Shown here: positions 1-10,744 of the stretch, one piece after another | How positions within the stretch are numbered: position 1 is the first letter of the stretch | Layout of the letters: the number at the start of each line of letters is the position of its first letter | From: Doryteuthis pealeii | Lineage: Eukaryota > Mollusca > Cephalopoda > Myopsida > Loliginidae | Direction of reading: 5' to 3' | NCBI GenBank assembly: GCA_023376005.1 | Contig: CM042163.1 | Span: 5,358,995 to 5,422,994 of the forward strand | DNA length: 64,000 nt | Notes under the pieces: model-generated | What the model was told of the DNA's origin: nothing | Databases searched by the model: none | Seen by the model: the letters and a program-made list of their open reading frames with translations, nothing else | Made by a program: the position numbers and the translations under genes

Positions 1-539
1 ATGTTTAATTAAGAGCTATTGCTAAATAGTTCAATATGTAAAGGGTATTAGTATCAATATATTCTAATTAGTTATTCAAATTTTGATTTAACTCTCATTT
101 CTTTCTTTCTTTCCTTCTCTTCATCTTTTCGATTGAAACAGATTAGGATTATCACTTCCGCGCGCTCACCCCTCTCTCTATCTTTCCTATACTCTCTTTC
201 TTTCTTATATTTCTTCTGTGTAGCTTGTTCTCCCCTCCCTTTCTCTATTTAATAATAAAAACGGAATGGTCCATTATTTAGCTGAGGTGATGACACAAAT
301 AAGAAATAAGAATTCGGCGGATAATCAACACCAAATAATCTGGATTTACATTTTTACATTTCACCTTGGACGGTTTGGATGGTCTCATTTTTAACCAGAG
401 GTTATTGCAAGATGATAACGGTCGTACAAATAAGGAACATGAGTATTAATATATAGATGCATATATTCTAATTAGTTATTCAAATACGAACATTTAGAAA
501 CCTGAGAATTGATATTTACTGAACTGTGATATTATTGAA
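1..539. other. AT-rich stretch without a gene
   Basis: No coding signal is seen. A pyrimidine-rich tract of TTTC and CTCT words covers about 95-245. A direct repeat of roughly 45 bases containing TTCTAATTAGTTATTCAAA occurs at about 40-80 and again at about 436-482. Confidence 0.5.
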
Positions 540-554
540 ACAAGAATCCTCTGG

Positions 555-562
555 TGACGTCA
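555..562. promoter_or_regulatory. perfect CRE-like octamer TGACGTCA
   Basis: The palindrome TGACGTCA is the consensus site of CREB/ATF bZIP factors. It is followed by an A/C-rich stretch (about 580-655) in which CACCACCGTCCCTCCC occurs twice. No adjacent gene is visible, so a regulatory role is only a possibility and a chance match cannot be excluded. Confidence 0.2.
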
Positions 563-679
563 AAATGTCAGCCGAACACCACAACTCCTACCAATACCAA
601 TACCACCAACACCACCGTCCCTCCCCTTCAAATAAAACACCACCGTCCCTCCCAGACAGTTTGTAGCCTTGTGCCAAAC

Positions 680-1115
680 TGATATATCCGGGTTAAGGGA
701 TATATTATAAAGTTGGTATTTGGTATATTATCGCAGTACTAGTTGGTGCGTCGAATAGCAAATCCGAGCAATCATGGTGTAGTCTGGCGAGTAAGTTAGG
801 CTTGTAGGCTTAGGGATATTTACATGTATCCCACTTGTACACGATGCGGCACAAGGCCTTTTTACGTGGGCCCACCCACAAGTCGAGACTCATGGGTGGT
901 AGGTAGAAAAATTGCGTCGATCCCGTCGGCATTCCCCCTCAAGGGAGGCGCCTGGGATGGACGCTATTAATTAAACACAACCTGTCCAGGGCCGAAGCTC
1001 ACTGGACTGGTAGGCTCAGGTGCCTGTACCATCACAATGTCGACTATTTATACATGACACTGTCCAATCAGATTATAGTGAGGGGGCACCAAGGTATTTA
1101 CATATTCATTAAATC
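680..1115. repeat. dispersed repeat C, split by repeat D
   Basis: Both ends match the copy at 22773-23008: it starts near TATATCCGGGTTAAGGGATA and ends near GTATTTACATATTCATT. The middle is interrupted by the repeat D insertion at 814-1009. In the other locus the same unit sits inside a Helitron with a 6-base target duplication, so repeat C is itself mobile. Its class is unknown. Confidence 0.7.
804..1020. mobile_element. repeat D inserted in repeat C, with 11-base target duplication
   Basis: The insert is bounded by GTAGGCTTAGG (804-814) and GTAGGCTCAGG (1010-1020), a target-site duplication with one mismatch. The uninterrupted repeat C at 22.9 kb shows where the site was. Related copies lie at 49646-49932, 49933-50228 and 58127-58400. 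Shared words are CCCACTTGTA, GCACAAGGC, GTGGGCCCACCCACAAG and GTCGATCCC. This copy has lost its middle. The long target duplication suggests retroposition; no tRNA head is evident. Confidence 0.7.
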
Positions 1116-1122
1116 ACAAATT

Positions 1123-1582
1123 AAGGAAGATAAGTAAATGTGTCATGAAAATAAAAATACATTCATTCTCAATTAAAAAAAAAAGAATTATATTTTCTGT
1201 TTGAACAACCCAAAAAATTAATGCAGAAAAAATCCGTTGAAAAGCCGAAGCCAAGATTCCCTTTCACAATCGACTGGTCTCTATGGAAACAGTGAAATCA
1301 ATTAATACATTTATGTTTGGCCACGATCTAGGCAATATTCATCCACCCGATACCATAAATGGTCAACCGTGACGGTTATTCACGCTTGAAATAATCAATG
1401 ATTGAATGAGAGAAATCAATAACAAATGAGAAGTGTTCATCGAATCGAATTAAATCGATTAGAAGGAAATGTGTGTGTTTCGTTGGATTTATCGTAATAC
1501 ATTGGTTAGAAGTCACTTATTACACATTGTCACAGATATTAGTATCAATTCATACCACATTGTCTTCTTGAAGGAAATACAG
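1123..1582. other. no gene seen
   Basis: AT-rich unassigned sequence. It contains a poly-A run near 1180 and otherwise no coding, tRNA or terminal-repeat signal that I can support. Confidence 0.4.
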
Positions 1583-2440
1583 CCCCCCCCCATCTCAAAC
1601 AAAAATGATTTACTCGATAAAACCCTTATGTCCCACTTGAATTAAAAACATATTTCTCTTAAAAGACTTAACTCTATATAGCCACATGAATTAATTGTGA
1701 CCTTTTCCTAGCCATAATTGTGACTTTTATTTTTACCTTTGACTTTATTAGAGATCACGATATGAAACTCCCCTCCCTACACATAATGCATATAGGTAAA
1801 AAAGTCAAAAAAAAAAAAAAACAAACATCTTAAACCAAAAGTGTTTACTCGATAAAACCTTCATGTCTCACTCCAATTAAAAACATAACCTAAGCGGCCA
1901 CCATAAATTAATTGTGACTTTTTAAAAAACCTTTGACTTCATTAGCAGCCATGATACGAAACATTATTCCTTTCTACCCATGATGCATCAGCAACATTTA
2001 TTGGTAACTAAGAATCAATATAAAAGTGCATTACACTTGTTGGTGTTAAACATACTTATTTACTAAGCTTAGCTTAGGTACAAGTACAAAGCGAGAAGTA
2101 TAGGGCTCCCAGTAAGAATCAAACTCACTACCAATGGTCCGTTAATCTAGCTTGAAAATCATTGCAACACATTAGGTGCTCATGTCAAATATATAGTAAT
2201 TTCCTAAGCTTAGCTTAAGTGTAAGCATAAGGCCAGAAATATAGGTTAAAAAAGTCACAAAAAACGAATCTTAAACCTAAGTGTTTACTCTATAAAACCC
2301 TTACGTTCCACTTGAATTAAAAACATATTTTTCTATAAAACTTAACCCTAACCGGCCACCATAGATTAATTGTGACCTTTTCCTAGCCATAATTGCGACT
2401 TTCTTTCCCTTTGAATTTATTATCGGTCCCATTTGATGGA
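1583..2440. repeat. three diverged copies of a ~200-base unit
   Basis: Copies begin near 1595, 1830 and 2265. They share GTTTACTCGATAAAACC, then AATTAAAAACATA, then GGCCACCATAAATTAATTGTGAC and CCTAGCCATAATTG in the same order. The second and third copies are separated by about 1990-2240. That spacer has a repeated flank (AAGCTTAGCTTA at about 2068 and 2206) around a short tRNA-like stretch. Direct orientation and spacing suggest tandem duplication followed by an insertion. Confidence 0.6.
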
Positions 2441-2523
2441 GAGTTCATACTGAAATCAGTTAACAGTAGTCAAGACTTTTCACATCGAATCACCAATCCC
2501 AGCTGCAGAATATTTGGAGAAAC

Positions 2524-2527
<4 letters not shown>

Positions 2528-2585
<58 letters not shown>
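2528..2585. repeat. (AC)29 microsatellite
   Basis: Perfect dinucleotide run. A six-frame ORF across it is a repeat reading, not a gene. Confidence 0.95.
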
Positions 2586-2587
<2 letters not shown>

Positions 2588-2589
2588 AC

Positions 2590-3138
2590 TGTATTTATGA
2601 CACTGATGTGAATATTATCCTACGTGTAATTATTGATCATTATTGGTCTTTAATTATGTTTTTAATTATATCAATAATTATATGAGATCTTCAATGCATG
2701 ACCATAAGTCATAATAATAATGGATGGAAATATATGAAAATATTCATCGCAATTAATTAAGATAGTTTGGTTTAAATATCGTGTCGAGTGATTAGTATGA
2801 TAAAACGATAGACAATAAACTGGTCTCACAAGGGAAGTAGTGAATTATCAGAATAGTAGTAGTAGTAGTAGTAAATATCTCCATTCATATGGAATATTTA
2901 AATCATTCATGAAATTCATTTGGAGATGCGATCGTTAATGTCTCAATTCTTGATAGTCGTTTGGTGCGTAAAGCAAACAGAAAGATTTAGAAAATTCGTT
3001 TTTAGTAGAAATGGAAAATAATTCAGAATAAGATTTATTTTATAGGGATGAAAAAAAGAAAGAAAAAAAAGTATTATTATTATCACAAAACACATTTGAG
3101 TATAGTAATGACGAAATGGCATCGGAAATATGTGGGTG

Positions 3139-3142
<4 letters not shown>
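2590..3142. other. no gene seen; short (AGT)n
   Basis: AT-rich. An (AGT)n run of about six units lies at 2855-2872. A GAAA/poly-A stretch lies at 3048-3070. Nothing else is recognised. Confidence 0.4.

Positions 3143-3186
<44 letters not shown>
3143..3186. repeat. (AT)n microsatellite
   Basis: Perfect AT run that abuts dispersed repeat F. Confidence 0.95.
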
Positions 3187-3190
<4 letters not shown>

Positions 3191-3371
3191 AATTCCTGAG
3201 GTCGGTCGTTGATTGGGTTTGTGGCAACCCTTGATGCACCAATTCTTTCCTATCGACTGTGTCAAAAAGTGTGGATGGTCCAACACATGCCTTCACCACT
3301 ATAAACAAATCACTGTGTGGGTGTTCATTGTGTGTGTGAACCCTCATGCGTCGAATATCGACGAGAGAGTC
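3187..3371 (+). repeat. dispersed repeat F, copy 1
   Basis: About 185 bases found again in inverse orientation at 5631-5817. Shared words include GAGGTCGGTCGTTGATTGGG, CCTTCACCACTATAAACAAA and ACGAGAGAGTC. Both copies sit against microsatellites. Short open frames on both strands of both copies are conserved only because the repeat is. A fragment (CTTCACCACTATAAACAAA) recurs near 60780. Confidence 0.7.
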
Positions 3372-3386
3372 AATAATAATAATAAT

Positions 3387-3433
<47 letters not shown>
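3372..3433. repeat. (AAT)n then (AT)n
   Basis: About seven AAT units, then an AT run of about 43 bases, directly left of a foldback element. Confidence 0.95.
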
Positions 3434-3435
<2 letters not shown>

Positions 3436-3774
3436 CAGAGATTAAATATTATGGTGTTAATATTCCGTAAGTGCAGTTTCATGGATAACGGCAATCTTCA
3501 GACGGTCTGAAGATTGCAATTATCCATGAAACTGCACTTACGGAATAAGTAAGTAAAGTCGTCGGGGCAGATTAAAGTCGGTATCAGCCAATCAGCGAGG
3601 GAGTCTATCCCCTTTTCACTTGCGCTAGACCAAGGAGATTATTTTAGCGTCTGAGGTGGAGCGCCACACCTACCGTCGTATCGAACTAGGAACCTTGTGG
3701 TTTCTAGCCGAATGCTCTACCGACTGAGCTAACCCGGCCCATAAATATTAACTCCATAATATTTAATCTCTGAT
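3434..3774. mobile_element. foldback element split by a SINE
   Basis: An almost perfect palindrome with ~42-base arms (3462-3503 and 3505-3546, two mismatches) is the core. The outer ~27-base arm at 3434-3460 has its partner only at 3745-3774. The pieces rebuild one hairpin element whose right arm was opened by the SINE at 3548-3740. The inner arm carries CTGAAGA...GAAAC, hammerhead-like core words, but I see no usable cleavage site. Confidence 0.75.
3548..3740 (-). mobile_element. tRNA-derived SINE-1, internally deleted
   Basis: On the minus strand it starts with a tRNA-like head, GGGCCGGGTTAGCTCAGTCG, a match to the RNA polymerase III A box, followed by CTAGTTCGATA from the B box. It then jumps into the SINE body, so about 60 bases present in the copy at 37244-37498 are missing. 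The 3' end is the shared CGACTTTACTTACTTA tail. The short direct word AATA may be its target duplication. Confidence 0.85.
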
Positions 3775-3837
3775 TTAAATCTACTCTGCTATTTTAGCAT
3801 TGAGCACCTTCATATGCTAATACTTTTCATTCATTGT

Positions 3838-3839
3838 GG

Positions 3840-3886
<47 letters not shown>
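3838..3886. repeat. (AC)n-(AT)n compound microsatellite
   Basis: About 28 bases of AC followed by about 20 of AT. Confidence 0.95.
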
Positions 3887-3894
3887 ACACTGAT

Positions 3895-4105
3895 CTCGAA
3901 ACCTGGTTTGGTTGCTGGAGATGCAATTCAAAGTTTTCTTTCTCCTAGATAGGTTGCCATAACAAACAGCCGGGTGTGTTCTTCAATTCACCCATAACTA
4001 GATGGAAAATAGTTGGATTCATATATTTCCCAATTTTCAAGGATTTTTTCACATATGAAATGTGAGCAGAATCGTCCAGGATAGACGAGTCCATTTCAAA
4101 ATTCT
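3895..4105 (-). mobile_element. diverged SINE-2 copy
   Basis: The order of landmarks matches the SINE-2 family at 34428-34725: TTTTC(C)TTCTCCTAGA, GGTTGCC, CCATAACTAGATGG, GGATTCATA, CGTCCAGGAT and GACGAGTCCATTTC. Divergence is high, so this is an old copy. Confidence 0.6.
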
Positions 4106-4164
4106 ATAATTGTTATTTGGGATAGTTTATTTTCATTCACGTTTTCTGTTCTTGTATCGAATCT

Positions 4165-4440
4165 CATCATCATGTCACGCTAGTAGCACGGATATCCATG
4201 ACAATATCTCGCTAACCGTCCCAATCATTTATTACCCACGGGAGGTCCTCTCTGCAGCATCCAGTATTCGCACAGAGCTGGTCAATGTATGTCTTTGCTG
4301 GGCGGCCCACACTGGCGTGACCATGTGCTGGTTTCCATTGGAGAACACCACTTAAGAGTTCAACCTGGCTTCTCTTGCAGTGCCCAGCATGTCTTGTTCG
4401 TCTTACTCTTATAGTCTGGGTGATAGGGGGCAAGTGTCCG
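4165..4440 (-). mobile_element. LINE-b 3' fragment (RT C-terminal tail)
   Basis: The minus strand encodes a peptide in the order IRVRRTRHAGHCKRS, ELLSGVLQWKPAHGHA, GRPAKTYIDQLC and EDLPWVINDWDG. This is the familiar C-terminal end of a widespread animal non-LTR retrotransposon. It ends at the left in a (GAT)n-type 3' tail, seen as CATCATCATG on the plus strand. There is no upstream reverse transcriptase domain, so it is a 5'-truncated dead copy. Related fragments lie at 38441, 40072 and 42000. Confidence 0.85.
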
Positions 4441-4669
4441 CACAAATGTTTTTTTTTTAAAAGTCACATCGAAACTTGTTTATTTACGTAGTTTTTGTTT
4501 ACAGAAAATATTTCTATCTTTCTCGGCGGCCATTTTTGTTTTAATCTCATTAGAGAAGAAGATACAAATTTCGAGCAATTCAATTCTTTAAGCCCCCCCC
4601 CTTTGATAGAGCGGGGAGGGGCAGGTCGATAACGTTTTAATCACTTTTATCAAATAGAAACATTTAAAA

Positions 4670-4737
4670 ACAAGCAAACAGCGACATTAAGAGTCCCCCC
4701 CCTCTGTTCCCGCTTAATGTCACCGTTTGTTTGTTTT
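4670..4737. repeat. imperfect hairpin
   Basis: AACAAGCAAACAGCGACATTAAG (4668-4692) pairs with CTTAATGTCACCGTTTGTTTGTT (4712-4737) around a C-rich loop. It may be a short foldback relic. C-runs also occur near 4592 and 4697. Confidence 0.5.
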
Positions 4738-4859
4738 CTTTATTTCAACATCCGGGTAATCTGGTTTAATTCCACCTAAGATTTCTGCACCCAGAAATTT
4801 TTCTAAGAAAAATTTGGTTTCTCGAATTTTTGTGTCAATTTTTGAGATGAAGATTGATG

Positions 4860-5100
4860 AATTATATTATTTGGATTTTTCGGACTATTCCCCTCATCTT
4901 TATTGTCATATACACAACGTTTCGGTCGATGTACCTTCCGATTCTCAGGTGTTTCTTGTCGAACTCCGGAACCTTCAAGTCGTAATTGGGAGCCTTCACG
5001 GAACTTCGAACCGAACACTATATTCAATCCACCCGGGGTAGACTGTTCTCATCATGTTAACCATGACCAGATAAAAGCGTTAAGGATTATTAAGGATTCT
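4860..5100 (-). mobile_element. repeat E copy (Penelope/retrozyme-like hairpin family)
   Basis: The stretch TCGGACTATTCCCCTCATCT, then CACAACGTTTCGGTCGATGT, matches the palindromic family at 20126, 21201, 23891 and 25690. On the minus strand it reads GACCGAAACGTTGTGTA, resembling the GAAA, small stem III and NUH end of a hammerhead. The CUGANGA core is damaged (CTGAGAA). The right part, 4960-5060, also matches 25110-25250. Confidence 0.6.
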
Positions 5101-5579
5101 ATGTTATTATCGCATTTGGCCAGGATTGAACCTGCACCCTACAGATTCTTGTTAACTTTTATGGAAGTCGATCTTTTGTTGGTAATGATAACGATTTGGT
5201 TTTTTGAATTTATCAATCTATATTCAGAACAGTGACTCTTATAGTTTGTTTAACTGTACTTACGATAAGATGAAAGTGTAGTGTCTATCCGTTTTGTCTC
5301 TACGATCAAATTGCTGTATATTTATGGTGGAAGTCAAATATATTGAAAAAAAATGTAAGAATGAAAACATCTTAAATCATCTCTATGTTCATACGTTTTT
5401 ACTTCTTTTCTTTTTTTTTTCTATGAAGAATTATATTTCATATTCTTCGAGATATTTTTAGGTTCATATTTTATATATCTTATACTTTTTTCGCGGGTAC
5501 AAATCCGACATATTTACTCGAGACAGAAATCAATGCGTAAATAATCCCACCCTTTTTATGGAAACTAACTCTCTTCTCT

Positions 5580-5630
5580 TCTCTCTCTCTCTCTCTTCTC
5601 TCTCTCTCATATATATTATATATATTATGG
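5580..5630. repeat. (CT)n and (AT)n tracts
   Basis: CT-rich run at 5575-5608, then AT at about 5608-5628, directly beside repeat F copy 2. Confidence 0.9.
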
Positions 5631-5817
5631 ACTCTCTCGTCGATTTTCAACGCATGAGGATTCACACACACAATGAACACCCACACAGGGATTTGTTTAT
5701 AGTGGTGAAGGCTTGTGTTGGACCATCCACTCTTTTTTGGCAGAGTCGATAGGAAAGAATTGGTGCATCAAGGGTTGCCACAAACCCAATCAACGACCGA
5801 CCTCAGGAATTTTGAAT
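5631..5817 (-). repeat. dispersed repeat F, copy 2
   Basis: Reverse complement of 3187-3371 with scattered substitutions. Together the two copies make a wide inverted pair about 2.3 kb apart. Confidence 0.7.
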
Positions 5818-5899
5818 TCAGAGTTATCCCTCTCCTAGACTGGTTACCTACCCAAGGTTGAAGGGCCCAGTCTGCCCTACTATTTAACCCATAGCTGGA

Positions 5900-5901
<2 letters not shown>
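5812..5901 (-). mobile_element. SINE-2 fragment
   Basis: Matches the SINE-2 body (TTTGAATTCAGAGTT, CTCCTAGACTGGTTACCTA, CCCAGTCTGCCCTACTATTT). It stops at a (TA)n tract before the tRNA-like head. Confidence 0.75.
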
Positions 5902-5939
<38 letters not shown>

Positions 5940-6136
5940 TATGTAATGAAAAACAGATGAAAGTTTTGCTGACAGAAATCTGTTTCGACTATGAAGATGT
6001 CTTTATCAAAGCGATACATAACCCTGCTTTGATAAAGACATATTCATAATGTCGAAACGATTTCTGTCAGCAAAACTTTAACATCTTGTTGTTTTTCTAC
6101 AAAAACACATATTGTCGGATTTAATATCCATTTTAC

Positions 6137-6181
<45 letters not shown>
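5901..6181. mobile_element. foldback element between two (TA)n tracts
   Basis: (TA)n runs at 5901-5938 and 6139-6181 bracket an inverted repeat. The left arm is about 5953-6012 and the right about 6022-6082. Each arm reads, on its own strand, TTGATAAAGACAT...TGTCGAAACGATTTCTGTC or a close variant. This resembles a hammerhead (stem II GACAT/ATGTC, GAAA, GUC site), but the conserved core is altered (TTGATAA instead of CUGANGA). I read it as a decayed ribozyme-bearing element. Confidence 0.65.
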
Positions 6182-6185
<4 letters not shown>

Positions 6186-6189
6186 CCAA

Positions 6190-6383
6190 AAGGTCCGCAA
6201 AATGATTTGAATTTTGTTTTTCTTAATAAAAAAAAGTATTTAATTCGATGTGACACGTGTTTCAGATTCTTAAAATTCTTTCTTTCTCGGTATGAAGAAG
6301 ATTTATAAGGATCTGAAACACGTGTCGTGTCGAATTAAATACTTTTTTTTAGAAAACAAAATTCAAACCATTTTGCAGATCTT
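6190..6383. mobile_element. second foldback element beside (TA)n
   Basis: Arms at about 6192-6275 and 6309-6383 are inverted copies; both contain ACACGTGT, GTATTTAATTCGA and CAAAAT words. The right arm carries ATGAAGA-AGAT..ATCT-GAAACACGTGTC, again hammerhead-like with a first-base change in the core. The (TA)n tracts on both sides are shared with its neighbours. Confidence 0.65.
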
Positions 6384-6429
6384 CTTAATTGTAAGCTATT
6401 TATTTTACTCTCATTGGATCTACAACAAC

Positions 6430-6548
<119 letters not shown>

Positions 6549-7303
6549 TGCTATTATTTCACAAATTATTCGAATTCAAGTTATAATTTTTAGTGTATCC
6601 GGGTATAAAGAAAATGGCGGTTGAATTTTTGTCCCTCATATCCGTGAATTGGAATTGTAATGACTTTGCTTAAAACTTTTTGAAGACCAAATGTTAGATA
6701 CAGTTGAAAGAATATCAGGATCGAACAATTATGACGATACTCATACGAATAATTAATGAAACCTACACAATTATTAATTGCATAACTTTCAACTAGAACT
6801 ACAGTACCAAAAATAAATAAATAAATAAAAAAAATTTCAACAAGAGAGACGCGGTGTTTCCTATTAAGATTAATTTTTTGTCTGCGTTTTGTGTGCCATG
6901 AAGGTAAAATCTGATTGGCTGTTTATTACGTCGCACTTCCTTTGTTTTTGTTTTTATCATCTCCAAGTGCAACAGTGTTAGCGTTGGTATTAACCCTTTG
7001 CGTACGAGGAAGAAAGAAAACTAACAACGTTGTTTCCTTTGTATCTGTCGAGTAATTAAAGTTCCTTTTTCATTAACTATTTTTTTTTTGTTCATATTCA
7101 TACTCTCACTCTTTGTCTATGTCGATCCAAATTCAAAGTCGCATTGAAAAAGCTGAATCGTAAAACAAACGGAATGGCCGAAAGTTGAAGACATGTCTTT
7201 TATTGTTGTCAAATTGTCAATTTGTTTTAACTCGTGAACAGCGAATTGTTTGCAATTATGAATCACATTTATGGAACTGAATTATAATTAAATGTAAGAG
7301 AGC
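6549..7303. other. no gene seen
   Basis: Apparently low-copy AT-rich DNA. The word CTGATTGGCTG near 6911 is a CCAAT-type motif followed by ATTACGTCGCAC, but no start site or exon can be tied to it. Confidence 0.4.
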
Positions 7304-7553
7304 CAGCTGAAAAGTTCATAGGCTGACCAAGATACTCTCGTGGAATGTGACCAAATGTGGTTTATATGAGGATCAGCTGAAAAGTTCATAGGCTGACCAA
7401 GATACTCACATAAAATGTTATCAAATGATATTTATATTTTAAAATAGTCCCTTACAGTTCATACACTTCTTCCATCGATGTTGCAGTGCTTGGATCCCAT
7501 TGATAAAAAAAGTCATCAACAGTATCTATGACGTCATCGTATAAACTTTTCAG
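7304..7553 (-). mobile_element. internally deleted mariner-like element
   Basis: The terminal word CAGCTGAAAAGTTCATAGGC occurs twice (7304, 7374; 70 bases apart). Its inverted partner, TATAAACTTTTCAGTA on the plus strand, ends near 7553. Between them the minus strand still encodes FINGIQALQHRWKKCMN, the C-terminal signature region of mariner transposases (usual form: F..GI..L..RW.KC), at about 7446-7515. About 180 bases remain between the closest ends, so nearly the whole transposase is gone. The duplicated left end is unusual. Confidence 0.75.
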
Positions 7554-7835
7554 TACCCCCCTCCACCCATGTACAAAAATGCCAACAGAAAGTGAATAAA
7601 TGTTGGTAAGTTGAATTAAGAAAAAAATATTTCATTGATTTAAGACAAAACCAAATAAATTAAATAAAAAAGATTAGATTTTATTTATTTTCTGATTTGT
7701 CGTTGATTTTCTTTTCTTAAAAGAATTCTGCAAAGAATCCTTTTCTTCTTTTTATGGAAAGATTTTCAAGAGAAACTTCCATGTTTATTGAAAATCGGAT
7801 AGTTTCACTTCTTGGACATTTCACAATTCCGTATG

Positions 7836-8116
7836 TTTGTTTGTTTGATTTTACGGTATGTCAACCCTTGTTGGGTTATTTAATGCCGATGACGTTCTGT
7901 TCAATTCATTCTTGATGGGTATTCAATCTTTTCTAAACCCAATTTTTTAAAACACATTTTTCTATTTAACCCATAGATAGGACCCTAACAGGTACTACCA
8001 CCTCAGTTCCGAGTGGACCTGGGAATAATGGTGATAAAGGAGTAATCCACACCCTCCAGTGCTCCAAAATTGCAACTTCACCATTATATGTAGTTTAACA
8101 TTATACCCAGGACACC
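7836..8116 (-). mobile_element. repeat A, 3' half
   Basis: Reads TTACGGTATGTCAACCC, TTATTTAATGCCGATG, ACCCATAGATAGGACCCTAA and CAGGTACTACCACC, the 3' half of the ~600-base family A (best copy 52917-53515). A short tandem tail, (GTTT)n, lies at the left, as expected for a retroposon 3' end. Confidence 0.8.
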
Positions 8117-9376
8117 ACAATTCCGTCTTTTTTTTTTCAGATGCAGCTTAAATAATTATAAAACAAAACAAGAAAAAAACAAAATACCGGCTAAATATTT
8201 CAATTAAAAGATAATCAGGTTTGAATGTTTGTAGTCACACACAATTCTCTAATCTGAAATATTTGACAGGTTTTTTTTATAGACATGACTCCATTTTTGT
8301 TTTAACAAACGACGACCATTTTTCAAACATCAATTATAAATTTGTTTCGAAATGTTTCCGTGTATTGCATGTGTCATCCTGACATAATGTAAGTCATGTG
8401 ACTTGTGCAGTAGCAACCGTAACCCGTGGTGACTCATACTTGTCCAGTTCTACCGCTTTGAACTGGGGGTGGGGTGGGGGGTGGAAAGCCAGTGGATATA
8501 AGACTGTAAATATATATGACAATTTCTTTTATTCGGGTGTCTATTCAAACAGCCGATGTAGATGAAGTCGGGTCGTTTTATTAACGGGTTACATCAGTCC
8601 GGAAGAGACAACAAAACTTTGTGTTTCCACGATGCGCGTTGCATTATGGAACTCGGTCAAATCTACGTTATTTTATTGTGAGTTACAGGTGTATTTTTGA
8701 ACAATCCGAACGACACTCACAACTTTTTTTTTGTTTTGTTATTCATTGCAAAAAGTATAGAATGACTAAATATCAATCATTAAACTTTTATCTTTTATGA
8801 ATAAAATGTCTGAATTCGAATTATGATATTAAAAGTTTGACATCAATCTAAATAGAAATCTTCGTTTACTCAGACACTTTTGTTTAGACTAAATAATTTA
8901 TTGTAATTCATATTTGCAATGTGAATAAATTGTCTGTTAACTTCATCATTTTTGACAGACATTTATTCTTACAGTTTTCATGTACACTCTATGAAATTAT
9001 TGAAATAATTTTTATGAAATTCAGTCATTTTGGGAAAGACGTTCTTAAGTTGCTTTTTGTTGTATCAGTTTAGTTTGATTTGATTTTGTTTGTTTTCTTT
9101 CTAACAACAATTGGATCTTTGGCTTAATGTTCAAATTTCAGAATATTTAAACAAATATTCAAAGTGACACCTTTCATAATAAAATGTTCAGGTGAAATTG
9201 TGAAGGACAGGGTTAGAATTTAACCCTTTCATCACAGCCATTTTGTTGTATTTCCCCAAATATTAGTGACAAGTATAAAACAAAACAAAAAAAGGAATGA
9301 CGATTGAAAGATTGGTTGCCGTTGCAAATTATCTGTTTGTTTATGACTAATGCTTTGCAGGTTCAATAGATTCTTT

Positions 9377-9377
<1 letters not shown>
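8117..9377. other. no gene seen; low-copy region
   Basis: No recognised mobile element. A G-rich patch lies at 8460-8490. Open frames are short and lack codon-like composition. It may be intron of the minus-strand gene whose first exon is at 10745-10819. Confidence 0.35.

Positions 9378-9435
<58 letters not shown>
9378..9435. repeat. (GT)n microsatellite
   Basis: Perfect GT run of about 28 units. Confidence 0.95.
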
Positions 9436-9436
<1 letters not shown>

Positions 9437-10737
9437 TCTCAACATCAACATTCACAGCAACGGAATAGAGTTATTAAAACACAGCAGAACCTGGCAACTT
9501 CTTAAAACGCTGATGAACGCAGCAGAATGATTTATCCAATACGCATAATGATTTGATAATCGATTAAGTTTATTAAGAATTAAACAAATTTAACCCTTTT
9601 TGACGGAAAGTGACTTTAGCAGCCAAAGAAAAGGAAGGACCATTCATTCTTATGGAAATAAAAATAGCGAATGCAAATGAAATACTTTTGAAAAAGTCGA
9701 ATCAAAAATCGGTTTTGTAATTGTTGTGTTTATAGGAGGAAACAAAATTTGTTCGGATTGACTCAAAAGTAATTAAGGGAGATATCACATTCGGCAAAAC
9801 AGATATTGAATAAAACAACAACCCCAGTTGAGAAAACCACTGATTTCTTTTTACGGATGGGGGAAAACAAAATCGGTAGATATGTGAGTAACACTAGAAT
9901 TAATTTTAAAGACCAAATAAAAATCATTTGCTCGAGGAAAAGATGCCCCCCCCCCAAAAAAAAAAAAGACGAAAAAAAAAAAAAAAAAAAGAAAAAAGAC
10001 AGAATTAAATAAGAAATTTATCAAGCTCAAAAGTTAATTTCTCAATGTCTTTTCTTTATGACCGAATTGACATTTTGTTGTTTGTTTTCTCAATTTGGTT
10101 TTGCGTCCGTCAACAAAAATAGATTTTTTTTCTGCTTGTTTTTTTCTTCTGATATTTATGAATAGAAATCCAATGGAGAAAGAAATTCATTAATTCAATT
10201 TAATTGATAATCAATCCAATTTGAATCAGTTTGAAGATTTGTGCATTTAATCCACATAAAAATGACAATTTTGAAGAATGGGAATGAAAACATTTCACCG
10301 TGGCTGGGGATCGAAACTGAATTTGACGCATTTTGCCATTGATTGAAAATAAAATAAAAAAAGAAAAAATAGTTTTGAATTAGAAGTAAAAAAAGAAAAG
10401 TGTGGGTGTGTATGTGGGTGGGGCTAAGGTGAAGTATGAAATCATCCTAAATACATTGAAGAATTGAAGAAAATAGGAATACACAATTCAGATGCTTTTA
10501 ACCGATTCTCAATCGAAAAGAAAAAAAAGAAGAAAAAGATGCACATTAATAATAAATGATTCGCATTAGCGTGTTGTGGTCGTCGTTGTCTGCAAAATTC
10601 AATATTTACATTAACAAAAATGTCTGCCGTTTGAATAGGTAGATTTTTTGTTGTTGTTGTTCTAAACTTGATTTAAGTTTTTATTTTTCATGTTGACTTA
10701 AGAAGAGTGAAAGGGCGAAAGAAAGAATTTGTTGTTT
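9436..10737. other. probable intron-side sequence
   Basis: It lies just downstream (minus strand) of the signal-peptide exon, so its left-hand donor opens into this stretch. It contains a C8/A-rich run at 9944-10000 and several poly-A tracts. I found no convincing second exon: a possible acceptor TTTTGCAG near 10590 (minus) leads to a stop within eight codons. Confidence 0.35.
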
Positions 10738-10744
10738 GGCTTAC

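Noticed and set aside
2943..3434. ORFs on both strands with shared peptides at 5480-5752
   Set aside because: They coincide with the inverted copies of repeat F and run into (TA)n tracts; no family match.
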